From assembly GCA_021739645.1 (NCBI GenBank), contig JAIPBL010000008.1, positions 1 through 64,000 on the forward strand: 64,000 nt of DNA, given 5' to 3'. The DNA comes from Saprospiraceae bacterium (lineage in GTDB: Bacteria > Bacteroidota > Bacteroidia > Chitinophagales > Saprospiraceae). This document shows positions 18,315 to 28,131 of this stretch, piece by piece (the stretch's first letter is position 1; each line of letters starts with the position of its first letter). The position numbers and the translations under genes are program-made. Below the pieces are notes generated by a model, which did no database searches, was not told the origin of the DNA, and saw only the letters and a program-made list of their open reading frames with translations.

Positions 18315-21300
18315 ATGGCAGAACTTGTACAATATATACCTTTAAGAAGCTGTGTGACTTGTGATCCAGAGGTACGTGCAAGGATTGGGTTAACAGAAGC
18401 GAGCCTTTACGCTATCCTGGACAACATACCAGATGCTATTTTCTCTGTTGATACGGAGTTCCATCTCATCACAGCCAACAAGCGCTTTAAGGAAAGAGCC
18501 TTGCTTGTCACTGGCATTGCGTTTGAGCCAGGTGATTCCATCCTTGTACAAGGCAAAAACCAAGACATCATTGATCAATGGAAAATTGACATCGAGAAAG
18601 CTTTGAAAGGAGATTCCTTCAAGGTTGACACGGAGTATGTAGATGAGACTGAGGCGATTTACCGGGAGACTAGTTACACACCGATTTGGCAAGAAAAGAA
18701 AATTGTCGGAGTATCCTGTCACTGCAAAGATGTCACTGAAAGCCGGGTCATCAAGAATCAACTGATCGAAAAAGAGGTACTTTTTCGGACACTGCTTGAG
18801 AATAGCCACGATGGTATCGCCATGCTTAGTGCGGGCGGCAGGTTGAAATACATCTCGCCTTCCGTTGGGCGAATTCTCGGCTATACTTTTGAAGAAATGC
18901 TGGAAATAGGGATGCCAAGTTTGGTCCACCCCGATGACTTGGGAATCGTCATCAGTTTTTCCGAAAAACTGGCATCGCAGTACGGCAAAAGCAGCCAGAT
19001 AAATTATCGTATGAAATCGAAGCCTGGCAGTTGGAGGTGGATACATTGCCACTACACCAATATGCTGCACGAGCCATCCATCAAGGCATTTGTGGCCAAC
19101 TACGAAGACATCACCGAAACGAGAGCATTAGAGTTTAAATTGGAGAATACCGTGCATCAATTGATTGAAGCCGATGAGCGGCAAAGCTCCATTCTCAACT
19201 CACTGGGTGTCAACATCGCCATGCTGAACAGCGACGGTATTATCGTTGAAGTCAATGCAGAATGGAGGAAATTTGCCGATGAATACGGGTTTGTGGGTAA
19301 CAATACTGGCATTGGGGATAATTATGTTTTAGAAGCAAAAAGCGCCAACTGCCATGCTGACGATACAGCCTACAAAGTTGGGGAGGGAGTACGAGCCGTA
19401 CTCAAAGGTGATAAAAAGACGTTTTCGATGGAGTACACTTGCCACTCTCCGCTCCAAAAAAGGTGGTTCAAGGTAATAGTCAATCCGCTGTATAAAAAAG
19501 ACATGGGCGGGGCGGTAGTGTTACACATGGACATTACCGACAGAAAACTTACTGAACTCCAAATTGAATTTGAGCGACGCAATCAGGCGGCACTGATCAA
19601 TGGAACGAACGACCTGATATGGAGCATTGATGCCGATATGCGTCTTATCACCGCCAATAACACTTTCTTGTCAGTCATCAAGGATAGAGCTGGCATTGAT
19701 TTGAATCCCGGTGATAATATGCTTTTTTCTGCTAAGTCTATTGATGGCTATAAAGATTATTGGACCAAGCAGTACAAGCGGGTGCTGTCAGGAGAGAAAT
19801 TTACCGAGATTTTACACCGGTTGGAGCCATCCGAGTATTGGGCAAAAATTTTCTTTAACCCCATCTGGGAAAACGAAAAGGTTATCGGAGCAGCGTGCTA
19901 TTATAGGGATATCACCGAAAGAAAGAAGTCGGAGCGGCTTATCCTGCAAACCCAACAGATGATGGCGGAGGCCGAAAGCCGTGGGCATTTTGGCTGTTGG
20001 GAGTTTGATTTGTTCGATTTAGAAAACATGCCAGCAAACGACCTTCGATGGTCAGATGAAGTTTATCGGATTTATGGCTACGAACCGCAAGGTTGCCAAC
20101 CATCTCATTCGCTTTTTTATAACGCAGTACACCCTGATGACCGTGACGCTGTTCGGGAAGGAATTCAAAAATCGCTTAAAGATTTCTCAGTAGCAGCAAT
20201 TGATCATCGGATTTTCATGCCAAATGGTGAAATGCGTTGGGTTCATGAGGAGGCTCGCATCATTGTGAACCAAGACACTGGTAAGCCTATCAAAATGGTC
20301 AGCACCATCCATGACATTTCTGAAAGGAAAGCTTCGGAGGAAAAGTTACTTGAGGCAGAGCGGAATTACCGGGATATATTTAACAAAGCCAGCGACGCCA
20401 TCTATGTCTTTGATGCGGAATTGGCCACTATCGTGGACGCGAACTTAATGGCATGTGAAAGAACGGGCTATTCACTTGAGGAATTGGTAAACTGCGATTT
20501 GGAGATGCTAATGGCTGGGACGCCGGGTTATACCTTGACGGATGCTTTCTCCCATCTTGCGAAAGCAGCCAATGGCGACACTGAAGTGTTTGAATGGTTG
20601 TCCAAAAGCAAGGCTGGCAAGCTAAATTTAGATGAGGTAACTACATCCAGTATAACCATTGCAGGACGAAGATGTGTGCTTGCGTCATTCCGAAATATTG
20701 AGGAACGAAAACAAGCAGAAACAAACCTCCTCAAAAGTGAGGAACAATACCGCCAGATAGTGGATACCTCGCAAGAAGGTATCGTGATGATAGACTCAAA
20801 AAACCGGATATCCTTTGTAAATGACAAGATGTGTGAGATGCTGGAATACACCAAGGATGAAGTATCTGGCAAAGAATTGTTTGATTTCCTGGATGGAGAG
20901 ACAAAGCAGATTTCATTATCAGCCAACGAAAGACGGCGACAGGGCAAAACTGAAAACTATGACATACAGCTAATCACCAAAACGGGGAGGCAAGTCTGGA
21001 CAAATATTTCGGCCAACCCAATTTTTGGAAAAGATGGGGAATTCAATGGCGCTCTGGCCATGCTCACTGACATCACCGAACGAAAACAGATAGAAGAGTC
21101 CCTGCGGCAAAGCAATGAGCGCTACGAGTTGGTCACAAAAGCTACCAATGATGCAATCTGGGATTGGAACCTTTTGACTGATGAAGTTTATTGGAGCGAG
21201 GGCTATGAAAGCATTTTTGGTTACCCCAAAGGAAAAGATGACAATAGTGCCAAGATTTGGAATAGCCGAATTCACCCGGAGGATGCAGAAAGGGTTAAGA

Positions 21301-23750
21301 AGGACGTTCAGCAAGCTATTGATGACTCAGCTTCTAATTTCTGGCAAGGTGAGTATCGGTATATTAAAGTAGATGGTTCTGTGGCAAATGTTTATGACCA
21401 AGGCTATATCACCTATAATGAAGCAGGCATACCTACTCGAATGGTGGGTGCTATGCGGGATATTACAGCACAAAAACAGGCTGAAGAATCCCTCAGGCGC
21501 AGCAATGAGCGTTTTGAACTGGTGTCCATGGCTACGAATGATGCCATTTGGGATTGGAACCTGGTTACCGACGAACGCTACTGGTCGGAAGGCTACGAGA
21601 GCATCTTCGGCTACTCCCGGGAGGGGGGCGGGGTCAACCTCCAGATCACCATCGGCCGCATACACCCCGATGACAGGGAACGCATCCGCACTTCCTGGTC
21701 GAAAACGTTGAGCGACCCGACCGCCCATTCCTGGGAAGAGGAATACCGTTACCTGAGGGCCGACGGCACGGTGGCCTACGTGTACAACCGGGGCTACATC
21801 GTGTACGACGAAACTGGCAAACCGGTGCGGATGGTGGGCGCTTTGCAGGACATTAGCGCCCGCAAAAATGCAGCGGAACAACTGCGCCTCAGCAACGAAA
21901 GGTACGAACTTGCTACCATGGCCACCAAGGATGCTATTTGGGACTGGAACATCAATACTGGTGCGCTATCTTGGACCGAAGGTTATGAAACCCTGTTTGG
22001 TTACCCTAATTCGAGAGAGGGCCTTAATTTTGATACTTGCTCCAGTAGGATACATCCTGATGATTCGGAACGGGTGAAGGCAAGCTTACGGAAAGCAATG
22101 TTTGATACCTCAACAGACTACTGGCAGGGTAACTATCGATACAGGAAAGCGGATGGTTCTTATGCCTTCGTATTTAATCAAGGCTATATTATGCACGATG
22201 AAGGTGGAATGCCAATTCGGGTAGTAGGTGCTATGCAAGACATAACAGCTCAGAAGCAGGCGGCAGAGTCATTGCGGATAAGCAATGAGCGCTATGAACT
22301 TGCCACAAAAGCCACCAATGATGCCATCTGGGACTGGAACTTGGTGAACAATGAGCATTACTGGACAGATGGTTATGAATTAACTTTTGGCTACTCATTA
22401 GAAAAAGACGACCTCAGCGTTGAGGCTAGTTTAGCCCGAACGCATCCTGATGATAGGGAAAGGCTTTGGTCTATCGTTCAAAATGCGATAAATAACCCAT
22501 CTTACAATTCATGGCAAGCAGAATACCGATATCAAAGGAAAGATGGTGCTTATGCCACTGTGTTCAACCAAGGCTACGCCATTCGCAAGGAGGAAGGCGG
22601 ACCTATCCGAATGGTCGTGGCTATGCAGGATATCAGCTCTCGGAAAAAGGCAGAAGAATCCCTTCTCAAGTCGGAAGCCAACCTTCGCACCATCTTTGAC
22701 CACGCCGACCGGGCTTATGTATTACTTGACAAAGACTTCCACATTCTTTCCTTCAATACCGTTGCCACTGAATGGGCCAAAGTTGTTTACAATGCTGAGT
22801 TTACAGAAGGAGAATCCATTATTGCCTATTTGGAGGAAGAAAAGAAAGAAGAGGCAAAACGCAGCTTAGAAAGTGTGCTGGAAGGAAATCACCTTGCCCA
22901 TGAATCGCACCACCGCACCCCTGATGGAACTGAAAAGTGGTTTAGTGTCAGACGATATCCAGTGCGCAACGAGGATGGATCAATAATTGGAATCTGTATT
23001 GCCACAAAAGAAGTTACCCAACGACGTCAATTTCAAATGGAAAGGGACAGGATGGTCGCAGAAATTGTGCAACGCAACAAAGACCTTGAGCAATACGCCT
23101 ACATTGTATCTCACAACCTGCGTGCTCCAGTCGCCAACATCGTGGGCTTTTCGGATGTGCTGCTTAACACGGAATTAGAAGATTGTGAAAAACAGGATGT
23201 GCTGGAAGGGCTTGATGTTTCGATAAAAAGATTGGACAATGTTATCTCCGACTTGAACATTATCCTACAGGTAAAAAAACAAATGAACGACTTGAAGGAA
23301 CCTGTCCAATTGTCTTCTCTTACCCACGATATTGTAATAAGTATTGGCGATTTAGTTGAAAAACAAAATGCCATCATCCAGATAGATTTCAATGAGGTTG
23401 AAGAATTACACACCTTCAAGAGCTATCTGCACAGCATTTTTTATAACCTAATATCGAACAGTATCAAGTACAGAAGGCCAGATGTCCCACCATTGATCCA
23501 AATCCGAAGCAGTAAATCCGAAGGCAAAATCTTGCTGAAATTTAAGGACAATGGACTGGGTATTGACCTAAAAAAGAGAAACGGTCAAGTATTCGGAATG
23601 TACAAACGATTCCACACGGAGGTGGCTGAGGGGAAAGGAATGGGGCTTTATATGGTAAAAACACAAGTGGAAGCCCTTGGCGGCAATATTTCGGTGAAAA
23701 GTGGAGTAAATATTGGAACAGAATTTAGTATCGTATTTAATAGCAAATAA
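18315..23750 (+). CDS. cytoplasmic multi-PAS sensor histidine kinase (about 12 PAS domains)
   Basis: 1811 residues with no signal peptide or membrane segment. I count about 12 PAS/PAC units between residues 25 and 1575, most ending in a D-I-T-E/A-R/Q-K linker. Units 8-11 are close paralogues repeating at exactly 130 residues, each with D-A-I-W-D-W-N, Y-E-x-x-F-G-Y and H-P-D-D. The kinase core follows: phosphoacceptor His near 1600 in YIVSHNLRAPVANIVGF, N-box NLISNSIKYRRP, G1 DNGLGID, F-box FGMYKRF and G2 GKGMGLYMVK. It is predicted to sense several intracellular signals and to phosphorylate the receiver encoded 18 bases downstream. Signals are unknown. Unit 9 is coded by markedly GC-rich DNA. 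Confidence 0.95.
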   Translation: MAELVQYIPLRSCVTCDPEVRARIGLTEASLYAILDNIPDAIFSVDTEFHLITANKRFKERALLVTGIAFEPGDSILVQGKNQDIIDQWKIDIEKALKGDSFKVDTEYVDETEAIYRETSYTPIWQEKKIVGVSCHCKDVTESRVIKNQLIEKEVLFRTLLENSHDGIAMLSAGGRLKYISPSVGRILGYTFEEMLEIGMPSLVHPDDLGIVISFSEKLASQYGKSSQINYRMKSKPGSWRWIHCHYTNMLHEPSIKAFVANYEDITETRALEFKLENTVHQLIEADERQSSILNSLGVNIAMLNSDGIIVEVNAEWRKFADEYGFVGNNTGIGDNYVLEAKSANCHADDTAYKVGEGVRAVLKGDKKTFSMEYTCHSPLQKRWFKVIVNPLYKKDMGGAVVLHMDITDRKLTELQIEFERRNQAALINGTNDLIWSIDADMRLITANNTFLSVIKDRAGIDLNPGDNMLFSAKSIDGYKDYWTKQYKRVLSGEKFTEILHRLEPSEYWAKIFFNPIWENEKVIGAACYYRDITERKKSERLILQTQQMMAEAESRGHFGCWEFDLFDLENMPANDLRWSDEVYRIYGYEPQGCQPSHSLFYNAVHPDDRDAVREGIQKSLKDFSVAAIDHRIFMPNGEMRWVHEEARIIVNQDTGKPIKMVSTIHDISERKASEEKLLEAERNYRDIFNKASDAIYVFDAELATIVDANLMACERTGYSLEELVNCDLEMLMAGTPGYTLTDAFSHLAKAANGDTEVFEWLSKSKAGKLNLDEVTTSSITIAGRRCVLASFRNIEERKQAETNLLKSEEQYRQIVDTSQEGIVMIDSKNRISFVNDKMCEMLEYTKDEVSGKELFDFLDGETKQISLSANERRRQGKTENYDIQLITKTGRQVWTNISANPIFGKDGEFNGALAMLTDITERKQIEESLRQSNERYELVTKATNDAIWDWNLLTDEVYWSEGYESIFGYPKGKDDNSAKIWNSRIHPEDAERVKKDVQQAIDDSASNFWQGEYRYIKVDGSVANVYDQGYITYNEAGIPTRMVGAMRDITAQKQAEESLRRSNERFELVSMATNDAIWDWNLVTDERYWSEGYESIFGYSREGGGVNLQITIGRIHPDDRERIRTSWSKTLSDPTAHSWEEEYRYLRADGTVAYVYNRGYIVYDETGKPVRMVGALQDISARKNAAEQLRLSNERYELATMATKDAIWDWNINTGALSWTEGYETLFGYPNSREGLNFDTCSSRIHPDDSERVKASLRKAMFDTSTDYWQGNYRYRKADGSYAFVFNQGYIMHDEGGMPIRVVGAMQDITAQKQAAESLRISNERYELATKATNDAIWDWNLVNNEHYWTDGYELTFGYSLEKDDLSVEASLARTHPDDRERLWSIVQNAINNPSYNSWQAEYRYQRKDGAYATVFNQGYAIRKEEGGPIRMVVAMQDISSRKKAEESLLKSEANLRTIFDHADRAYVLLDKDFHILSFNTVATEWAKVVYNAEFTEGESIIAYLEEEKKEEAKRSLESVLEGNHLAHESHHRTPDGTEKWFSVRRYPVRNEDGSIIGICIATKEVTQRRQFQMERDRMVAEIVQRNKDLEQYAYIVSHNLRAPVANIVGFSDVLLNTELEDCEKQDVLEGLDVSIKRLDNVISDLNIILQVKKQMNDLKEPVQLSSLTHDIVISIGDLVEKQNAIIQIDFNEVEELHTFKSYLHSIFYNLISNSIKYRRPDVPPLIQIRSSKSEGKILLKFKDNGLGIDLKKRNGQVFGMYKRFHTEVAEGKGMGLYMVKTQVEALGGNISVKSGVNIGTEFSIVFNSK
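21111..22670 (+). repeat. four 390-bp tandem PAS-coding repeats
   Basis: The word agcaatgagc, or its variant agcaacgaaa, recurs at 21111, 21501, 21891 and 22281, each exactly 390 bases apart. A fifth equivalent junction is at 22671. Each unit codes for one PAS domain plus linker. Units 1, 3 and 4 have the local AT-rich composition; unit 2 is GC-rich from about 21535 to 21890. Confidence 0.9.
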
Positions 23751-23768
23751 ACCAAACAACAACAATCA

Positions 23769-24173
23769 ATGTCATCTAAAACAAATTTCATCATCGTTGA
23801 TGATGATAAACTGGTCATCATGTTTTGTAGTATGATGATAAGAAAAGCCTCTAGCCAGTCAAAAGTCAATACTTTTGAAGTGCCAGAATCAGGACTTGAG
23901 TTTATCGGAAAAGCTGAATTTATTGACAAGGAAGATGAAACCGCTAAAACGGTCCTCCTACTTGACATAAATATGCCTTCCATGACTGGCTGGGAATTCT
24001 TGGAATACTATGATAAATTGGATGAAAAGATAAAAGACAACCTAAAAATCTACATTCTTTCTTCTTCGGTGGATGCCCGTGACATGGAACGTGCGGCAGC
24101 CAACAAATATGTAAAAGCATTTTTGGTCAAGCCGCTCACGAAGGAAATGCTGGTCACCATCACTGAAGTCTAG
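23769..24173 (+). CDS. single-domain response regulator
   Basis: 134 residues, a stand-alone CheY-like receiver. An acidic triad DDD follows strand 1 (IIVDDDK), the phospho-acceptor Asp is in LLLDINMPSMTGWEF, Ser/Thr in LSSS, and the Lys in VKPLTKE. There is no output domain, so it probably passes phosphate onward or acts by protein contact. The start is 18 bases after the kinase stop, so the two form an operon and most likely a cognate pair. Confidence 0.95.
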   Translation: MSSKTNFIIVDDDKLVIMFCSMMIRKASSQSKVNTFEVPESGLEFIGKAEFIDKEDETAKTVLLLDINMPSMTGWEFLEYYDKLDEKIKDNLKIYILSSSVDARDMERAAANKYVKAFLVKPLTKEMLVTITEV

Positions 24174-24198
24174 GCTGTAGGGTCGGCTTCATTCAATT

Positions 24199-24987
24199 CT
24201 AAAACCCATCACCGTCCAGCATATTGCCGAGGCCGCCCAACACGGAGCCCTCTTCTTTTCGCTTTCCACCACCGTACCGAAGTATCCGGTCAGCCAAACG
24301 ACTGATTGGCAAAGACTGCAACCAAACCTTGCCTGGCCCACGCAGGGTCGCAAAGAAAAGGCCCTCTCCTCCGAAAATGGTGTTTTTCACGCCACCGACG
24401 AATTCGATGTCGAAGTCAACGCTGCTGGTATAAGCGACCACGCAGCCAGTATCCACCTTCAAAATATCACCAGGGGCAAGCACCCGCTCAATGACCATAC
24501 CGCCGGCATGGACGAACGCCATGCCATCGCCTTCCAGTTTCTGCATGATAAAGCCCTCTCCGCCGAAGAGGCCAGTGCCCATTTTTCGCTGGAACTCGAT
24601 GCCCACTGACACGCCTTTTGCAGCGCAGAGAAACGCATCTTTTTGGCAGATAACCTTGCCATCGAGGCGTTGCAGGTCCAATGGAATGATTTTGCCCGAG
24701 TAGGGAGCAGCGAAACTAACCCGCTTTTTGCCTTGCCCAACGTTGGTGAAGGCCGTCATAAAAAGGCTTTCCCCAGTGAGGATGCGCTTGCCAGCACTCA
24801 GCAATTTGCCGAACATGCCAGTTTGTTGGGCAGAGCCGTCTCCGAAGATGGTTTGCATGGACACGTCGGAATCCATCATCATAAAGCTGCCACTTTCTGC
24901 TACGATGGTTTCTTGCGGGTCGAGTTCGATTTCGACGAACTGCATTTCTTCGCCAAAAAGTTTGAAGTCTATTTCGTGATTTTGCAT
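24199..24987 (-). CDS. TIGR00266/AIM24-family protein
   Basis: 262 residues from the ATG at 24987. An upstream extension to 25110 is basic and unlike the family, so I reject it. The family is recognised from [22 protein letters not shown] split over the N-terminus, [32 protein letters not shown] and [14 protein letters not shown]. These are a beta-rich repeated fold with glycine turns. Function is not established; mitochondrial homologues are linked to inner-membrane organisation. It converges on the response regulator. Confidence 0.9.
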   Translation of the reverse strand: MQNHEIDFKLFGEEMQFVEIELDPQETIVAESGSFMMMDSDVSMQTIFGDGSAQQTGMFGKLLSAGKRILTGESLFMTAFTNVGQGKKRVSFAAPYSGKIIPLDLQRLDGKVICQKDAFLCAAKGVSVGIEFQRKMGTGLFGGEGFIMQKLEGDGMAFVHAGGMVIERVLAPGDILKVDTGCVVAYTSSVDFDIEFVGGVKNTIFGGEGLFFATLRGPGKVWLQSLPISRLADRILRYGGGKRKEEGSVLGGLGNMLDGDGF

Positions 24988-25209
24988 GATGTTAGATTGA
25001 ATGATTAGGTTGTTTGAACGTAAAATTGGAAGAATGGCAAAGATTGGCAAACGAATGGAGTAGCGGTATTTTTTTCTACAAAAATAAAAGTGGTATCGAA
25101 ATAGCCACAATGTTTATCTAGCAAACTGAGTACACTGCAAATAAAATTTCTTTGCTTTTGCTCCTTCTCGCCGCCCTCCCAAAGCTGCTGTGTTCTTTCT
25201 GCTGTGCGC

Positions 25210-25304
25210 CGCTTTTGGCATCGCCGTAGGCGACCCGGTACGCCTCGCTTCACGTCACGTTTGCTCACAATACGTGGCGGTCGCCTACGGCGATGCCAAA
25301 AGCG
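25210..25304. repeat. 26-bp perfect inverted repeat element
   Basis: Arms 25210-25235 and 25279-25304 are perfect inverse complements (begin cgcttttggcatcgccgtag). They flank 43 bases that include a 22-base segment (25243-25264) found again, inverted, at 3426-3447. The GC-rich element stands out in an AT-rich spacer and ends about 130 bases before the esterase gene. It looks like a miniature mobile or REP-like element. Confidence 0.75.
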
Positions 25305-25435
25305 ACTTACGAAAGCGACAAAGCCGGAGTGTTACAAAGCCATATTTTCAAAATACTAAAAGTGTATGGTTTTGAAGAAATTATCTACACATGGGTGAAT
25401 TCATGTAGAAACACAGTTTATTTGCCATCAAAACT

Positions 25436-26314
25436 ATGCTAATGAGATTTGTCTTGTCTTCCCTATTTTCAATTTCTTTTCTTTTTGCTTTTGGTCAAAA
25501 CGGCGTTTTGAAAGAAAGCCTTAAAGTCAAAAGCGCCATTCTTGGTAAGGATGTAGCGTACTGCGTTTACTTGCCCGCAGGGTATGAAACCACCAATCGT
25601 CGCTATCCAGTGCTTTTCTTGCTGCACGGCTACACGGATGATGAAACTGGCTGGGTGCAGTTCGGCGAGGTCAACCACATTGCCGACAAGGCGATGGAAA
25701 GCGGTGATGCAACACCGATGATTATTATTATGCCCGATGCTGGTGTTTCTTGGTACATCAACAGCTATGACGGAAAAGTAAAGTTTGAGGATTTTTTCGT
25801 GAAAGAGCTGATACCGCATATTGATGCTGGGTTCCGCACCCGCCCCACCCGTGAGTTCCGTGCGGTGGCTGGCCTTTCGATGGGCGGCCACGGCAGTTTT
25901 CTAATGGCAGCTCGGCACCCCGATTTATTCGCTGCCTGCGCTCCGTTGAGTGGCGCATTTTGGACAGAAGAAGCGGTGATAAACACTCCAGAGGAAACTT
26001 GGATCAATATTTTTGCACACCTGTATGGAAACGACTTGAAGGGAGCTGACCGACTCACCCCGCATTTGAAGTCTTATTCCGGCATCGAAATAGTGAAAAA
26101 CGGCGATGCCGACGAGCTGAAAAAGGTAAAATATTACATCGACTGCGGCGACGATGATTTTCTGATAGAAGGTAACATGGCGCTCCACATGGAGATGAAG
26201 AAAAAGGGCATCCCACACGAGTTTCGGGTGAGGGATGGCGTGCATGACTGGACTTACTGGCGAACCGGCTTGCCAGAAGTCTTCAAGTTTGTTTCCCAAA
26301 GTTTTCACCGTTAA
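25436..26314 (+). CDS. secreted esterase of the alpha/beta-hydrolase (esterase D) family
   Basis: 292 residues; the first ATG is at 25436 and a second at 25442, both before the signal peptide FVLSSLFSISFLFAFGQ. LLHGYTDDETGW forms the oxyanion-hole loop, GLSMGGHGS carries the nucleophile Ser, DCGDDDFLIEGN the Asp and GVHDWTYW the His. Relatives include feruloyl or acetyl-xylan esterases and S-formylglutathione hydrolase-like enzymes. The signal peptide argues for an extracytoplasmic carbohydrate-ester role, but the substrate is not determined. Confidence 0.9.
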   Translation: MLMRFVLSSLFSISFLFAFGQNGVLKESLKVKSAILGKDVAYCVYLPAGYETTNRRYPVLFLLHGYTDDETGWVQFGEVNHIADKAMESGDATPMIIIMPDAGVSWYINSYDGKVKFEDFFVKELIPHIDAGFRTRPTREFRAVAGLSMGGHGSFLMAARHPDLFAACAPLSGAFWTEEAVINTPEETWINIFAHLYGNDLKGADRLTPHLKSYSGIEIVKNGDADELKKVKYYIDCGDDDFLIEGNMALHMEMKKKGIPHEFRVRDGVHDWTYWRTGLPEVFKFVSQSFHR

Positions 26315-26409
26315 AAAAATAAGAAGGAGGGCAGTTCAAATTAGCCTCGCTAATTTTTTGGTTCTTCTTTTTTTTTCGCTTTATTTTTTCACCAACCTGT
26401 TTAATTATT

Positions 26410-26703
26410 ATGAAAAGGAACATTTTACTTATCGTAACCCTGATAACTGCACTCTATGCATGTGGCGTAAAATCTGCTCAGAAAACAGTTGTTACTGAAC
26501 CATCAGCCGATGCCGCTGGAATGACAATCTATAAGCAGCAATGCAGCAAATGCCACCCAGCGTTTGATGTGAAGTCCAAATCGGTTGACCGTTGGAACGA
26601 GGTATTAACGGCCATGATTAATGAAAAAGCAAAACTAAATGAGGCTGACGGAAAGTTAGTGGAGGCCTATGTTTGGAATGAACTGGGCGTGAAGGGCAAA
26701 TAA
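26410..26703 (+). CDS. small c-type cytochrome-like lipoprotein
   Basis: 97 residues. A lipoprotein signal (MKRNILLIVTLITALYACG, lipobox LYAC) is followed by a single CSKCH heme-c attachment motif near residue 50. The later segment AMINEKAKLNEADGKLVEAYV could supply the axial Met as in small mono-heme cytochromes. Predicted role: membrane-anchored electron carrier. It is followed by a hairpin terminator. Confidence 0.85.
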   Translation: MKRNILLIVTLITALYACGVKSAQKTVVTEPSADAAGMTIYKQQCSKCHPAFDVKSKSVDRWNEVLTAMINEKAKLNEADGKLVEAYVWNELGVKGK

Positions 26704-26724
26704 ACCTTCTTCCAATTCTTGCGT

Positions 26725-26783
26725 AAAAAGGCTCAGTATGTCAAAAGTCAGCTTCGCTGGTGATTGATTTCTGAGCCTTTTTT
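26725..26783 (+). terminator. hairpin terminator after the cytochrome lipoprotein
   Basis: The word aaaaaggctcag (26725-26736) pairs with ctgagcctttttt (26771-26783), giving a 12-bp stem with a run of six T. The loop of 34 bases is long for a terminator, but the position just past the stop fits. Confidence 0.6.
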
Positions 26784-26974
26784 AAGGCTCTTGACAAGGT
26801 GACAATTCTCATTAAATCGGCGAAATGCTATTGGTTTAACATTTAACTGCTATTTTCGGCCCCGGAAATTAATTGATATTTTTTAATCTGGGAATTCAGG
26901 AGAATGAGGGAATCCTTAAATGATTCTTGGTTAAAACCTACTTCCCATTACTCGCAAATTTTACCCTAATCATT

Positions 26975-28105
26975 ATGGTTCTTGGCATTTTAAAGGAGGA
27001 CAGTTTTGACAACAGAGTCTCCATCATTCCCGACACAGTCGCTGCACTCCTAAAAATGGGATTCAAAGAAATCTTGTTGGAAGCAGGTGCCGGAGAATTA
27101 GCTGGCTATCGAGACGGCAGTTACACAGCCCAAGGTGCGCAGGTCGTTTCCGAAAAAGACGTTTTTTCCAAATCGGATATTGTAGCAAAAATCAACCCCT
27201 TGACGGAAGCCCAAGTCGGCCAACTCAAAGCTGGCCAAATGCTGATTGGGCAATACAATCCGCTTACCAACCAGGAAGTTGTACAACCGCTGCTCGCCGG
27301 CAATGTTACTGCATTCAGCCTCGACATGCTGCCTCGGAGCACACGGGCGCAAGCGATGGACGTGCTATCTTCCATGGCCACCGTTTCAGGCTACAAAGCT
27401 GTCCTTTTGGCAGCTTCTGAATTCAACGGGTTTTTCCCCATGTTCATGACGGCTGCCGGAACAATAAAACCAGCCAAAGTCCTGATTCTTGGAGCAGGTG
27501 TAGCTGGCCTTCAGGCCATTGCCACCGCCAAGCGATTGGGGGCCGTGGTAGAGGCATTTGATGTTCGGGCCGCTGCCAAAGAGGAGGTAATGAGTCTTGG
27601 CGCAAAGTTCGTGGACGTAGAGGGCGCTGCGGAAAGTGCTGCTGCGGGTGGCTACGCCATCGAGCAGTCCGATGAGTTCAAACAACTGCAGGCAGCGGCG
27701 GTACACAAACATGCAAGCATGGCGGATGTGATAATTTGCACGGCACAAATTCCGGGTAGAAGAGCACCTATTTTGCTCCGCAAAGCTACCGTGGACACCA
27801 TGAAGCCAGGCTCGGTGATTGTTGACCTTGCTGCTTCCAGTGGAGGAAATTGCGAGTACTGCGAAAACGGCAAAACCAGCGTGGTGAACGGCGTGAAAAT
27901 CATTGCAGGTTCTTATTTGCCAGCATCAGTACCTCGAGACGCCAGTGCCATGTTCAGCAAGAACATCCTCAATTTCATGAAAATACTCGCCCCAAAAGGC
28001 GAAATGGTGCTCAATTTCGAAGACGACATCCTCGAAGGAAGTTGCATTGCACATCAAGGCCAGGTCATTAGCCCAAGGCTCAAAACATTGTTGGCCACCT
28101 CCTAA
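26975..28105 (+). CDS. pntA: NAD(P) transhydrogenase subunit alpha, soluble NAD-binding part
   Basis: 376 residues from the ATG at 26975; a TTG-started extension to 26927 is unlikely. The start MVLGILKEDSFDNRVSIIPDT is typical. The NAD(H)-binding Rossmann motif GAGVAGLQAIATAKRLGA lies near residues 171-188, and the mobile-loop region is QIPGRRAPILL. Together with the next two genes it forms the split proton-translocating transhydrogenase (dI + dIIa + dIIb/dIII), which uses the proton-motive force to reduce NADP+ with NADH. Confidence 0.96.
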   Translation: MVLGILKEDSFDNRVSIIPDTVAALLKMGFKEILLEAGAGELAGYRDGSYTAQGAQVVSEKDVFSKSDIVAKINPLTEAQVGQLKAGQMLIGQYNPLTNQEVVQPLLAGNVTAFSLDMLPRSTRAQAMDVLSSMATVSGYKAVLLAASEFNGFFPMFMTAAGTIKPAKVLILGAGVAGLQAIATAKRLGAVVEAFDVRAAAKEEVMSLGAKFVDVEGAAESAAAGGYAIEQSDEFKQLQAAAVHKHASMADVIICTAQIPGRRAPILLRKATVDTMKPGSVIVDLAASSGGNCEYCENGKTSVVNGVKIIAGSYLPASVPRDASAMFSKNILNFMKILAPKGEMVLNFEDDILEGSCIAHQGQVISPRLKTLLATS

Positions 28106-28125
28106 TTCATCATTCATCATTCATC
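28105..28125 (+). repeat. 7-bp tandem repeat in transhydrogenase spacer
   Basis: Three exact copies of attcatc begin one base before the end of the pntA stop and fill the gap to the next start. Such short arrays are common in Bacteroidota spacers; no function is evident. Confidence 0.7.
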
Positions 28126-28131
28126 ATTTTT

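Noticed and set aside
18019-18381. 120-codon minus-strand frame upstream of the kinase
   Set aside because: No domain or signal, and it overlaps the start of the kinase gene.
26927-26974. TTG-initiated N-terminal extension of pntA
   Set aside because: The family starts at the MVLGILKE segment, where an ATG is available.
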